Below are positions 63,110-64,000 of a DNA stretch of 64,000 nucleotides, piece by piece. The stretch is from NCBI GenBank assembly GCA_947577185.1, contig CANPUE010000011.1, forward strand, positions 33,174-97,173, read 5' to 3'. How positions within the stretch are numbered: position 1 is the first letter of the stretch; every line of letters starts with the position of its first letter. Origin of the DNA: an uncultured Lachnospiraceae bacterium (GTDB lineage: Bacteria > Bacillota > Clostridia > Lachnospirales > Lachnospiraceae). The notes beneath the pieces were generated by a model, which did not search any database, was not told where the DNA came from, and saw only the letters and a program-made list of their open reading frames with translations. The position numbers and the translations under genes were made by a program.

Positions 63110-63137
63110 AGGAAGTCGTAGAGGCTTCCTATTTTTA
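63110..63137 (+). terminator. Terminator of the PIN toxin-antitoxin operon
   Basis: TAGGAAG (63110-63116) pairs with CTTCCTA (63126-63132), followed by TTTTT. Confidence 0.85.
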
Positions 63138-63344
63138 TATTAGATAAAGAACGGGTTTATTTCTAAGTAGTCAGGAAATATGAATTTCATGTAGCAAATA
63201 GTTTTTTAAGAACTAAAAAATAGTAAAGTTGCTTGAAACTATTCGTCTTCTCGAATATAGTAGGAGGTGATGAATAAGGTGTGGATTCAATTTCCATCGT
63301 TGCTATGTTAAGATGATAAATTTATAGAATACGGAGATAAATAT

Positions 63345-63956
63345 ATGGATGTGAAAGCATATAGTGACATGATACATAATATTGTCGTTCCAGCGACTTT
63401 ATCACAGGAGGAAATGCTTAGGTGCTATCAACCACTTACTGATTTTCTTCAAACTGAAACACCAGAGAGATTATATCGTTTTCGACAGTGCAATGAAAAA
63501 AGCATTGAAGCTTTCGATCAAGATCAGTTATGGGTTTCACCTGGATACAGAATGAATGATGATTTTGATGCACTGCTTCATTTTAACAAGGAGAGCATTA
63601 AATCAGATTTAAAGGCATTTTTAGAGGACAAACAATTTATACTGAATTTTCAGGCGATTGGTAAAGGAGCAGAAGTGCCCGTACATATTCAAAATATACT
63701 GTCACCCGAAATGATTGAGGCTGTTCGCTCAGCTATAGCTCAGATGGATGAAACGTGCATAAATACATCAATGAGTCAATTATATGATTTCTTTGTAAAT
63801 CAGATTGATGAAAAAAATGTCGCAGCTCAACAGATAATACAAAAAACGATTAAATTTGCCTGCTTTTCAGAAGCAATAGAATCGGCAGCTATGTGGGGCT
63901 ATTATGCGGATTCTGGCTGTGGATTTGCTTTATCTTATGACTTCCGGAGGCTGTAA
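63345..63956 (+). pseudogene. DUF2971-family gene, frameshifted at the C-terminus
   Basis: A 203-codon frame with DUF2971 features: LYRFRQCNEKSIEAFDQDQL, then WVSPGYRMNDDFDALLHF, and FACFSEAIESAAMWGYYADS near the end. In this family the text continues past YDF, but here the frame stops at TAA 63954-63956 after FRRL. One inserted base near 63943-63946 would give YDFPEAVKNSVSMGKN and extend it, so a single-base deletion is likely; that frame also stops soon after. The family is often found near defence and mobile genes; the function is unknown. Confidence 0.6.
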
Positions 63957-64000
63957 AAAATTCTGTGTCTATGGGTAAAAATCTTTGTTGATAGGAATCA

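Overview
The window looks like a chromosomal segment of a Lachnospiraceae-type Clostridia species (Bacillota). The evidence is strong AGGAGG-type ribosome binding sites, a CIRCE-controlled groESL, the orders secG-rnr-smpB-ssrA and priA-def-fmt-(Zn peptidase)-rsmB-rlmN-prpC-prkC-rsgA, a MurE with the meso-DAP motif DNPR, and many two-component/ABC cassettes. No tRNA, rRNA, CRISPR array or replication origin was seen.

Layout. 1-5.9 kb: accessory singletons (AraC regulator with divergent MATE exporter, GNAT acetyltransferase, dCMP-deaminase-like enzyme, and a redox-domain/GGDEF-like/EAL fusion). 6.0-11.8 kb: a cassette of response regulator, membrane-free histidine kinase, ABC ATPase, 876-residue FtsX permease and a second ABC ATPase. 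11.8-15 kb: a degenerate GGDEF protein, then three tandem, apparently paralogous single-span membrane proteins, two with zinc ribbons, of unknown function. 15-20.6 kb: CIRCE-groES-groEL, an array of RNA-like hairpins, bifunctional RelA/SpoT and an MBL hydrolase. 20.7-24.4 kb: TraX-like protein and a MoxR ATPase/VWA pair. 24.5-29.3 kb: a BceRS-BceAB-type peptide sensing and detoxification module. 29.3-36.1 kb: LRR protein, DUF89 protein, pepT, secG, rnr, smpB and the tmRNA gene ssrA.

The 3' end of ssrA borders a small decayed integrative island (about 36.14-37.66 kb). It holds an integrase remnant, a compact three-way-junction RNA fold and a complete Fst/par-like type I toxin-antitoxin locus: a 32-residue holin-like toxin on the minus strand and a convergent antisense RNA on the plus strand sharing a direct repeat over the toxin start codon. 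Housekeeping resumes with recJ, a PfkB sugar kinase, murE and the priA-to-rsgA run, which joins replication restart, formyl-methionine processing, rRNA methylation and the PrpC/PrkC signalling pair.

53.1-64 kb is an AT-rich accessory zone and gene graveyard. It contains a broken VapBC-like pair, an XRE regulator, a DUF2461 protein, a heterodimeric ABC exporter, a transposase stub, a HigBA-like module whose toxin is deleted but whose antitoxin is intact, a thioesterase, a dead EFR1-type ferredoxin gene, an intact PIN-toxin/antitoxin pair and a frameshifted DUF2971 gene. Two copies of an intergenic repeat ending in a hairpin sit upstream of two of these toxin-antitoxin loci.

The most interesting unexplained signals are the type I TA locus beside tmRNA, the folded region between smpB and ssrA with a duplicated hairpin, the hairpin array after groEL, the three-paralogue zinc-ribbon membrane operon and the repeat-linked TA graveyard. 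All calls come from reading the sequence; no database search was possible.
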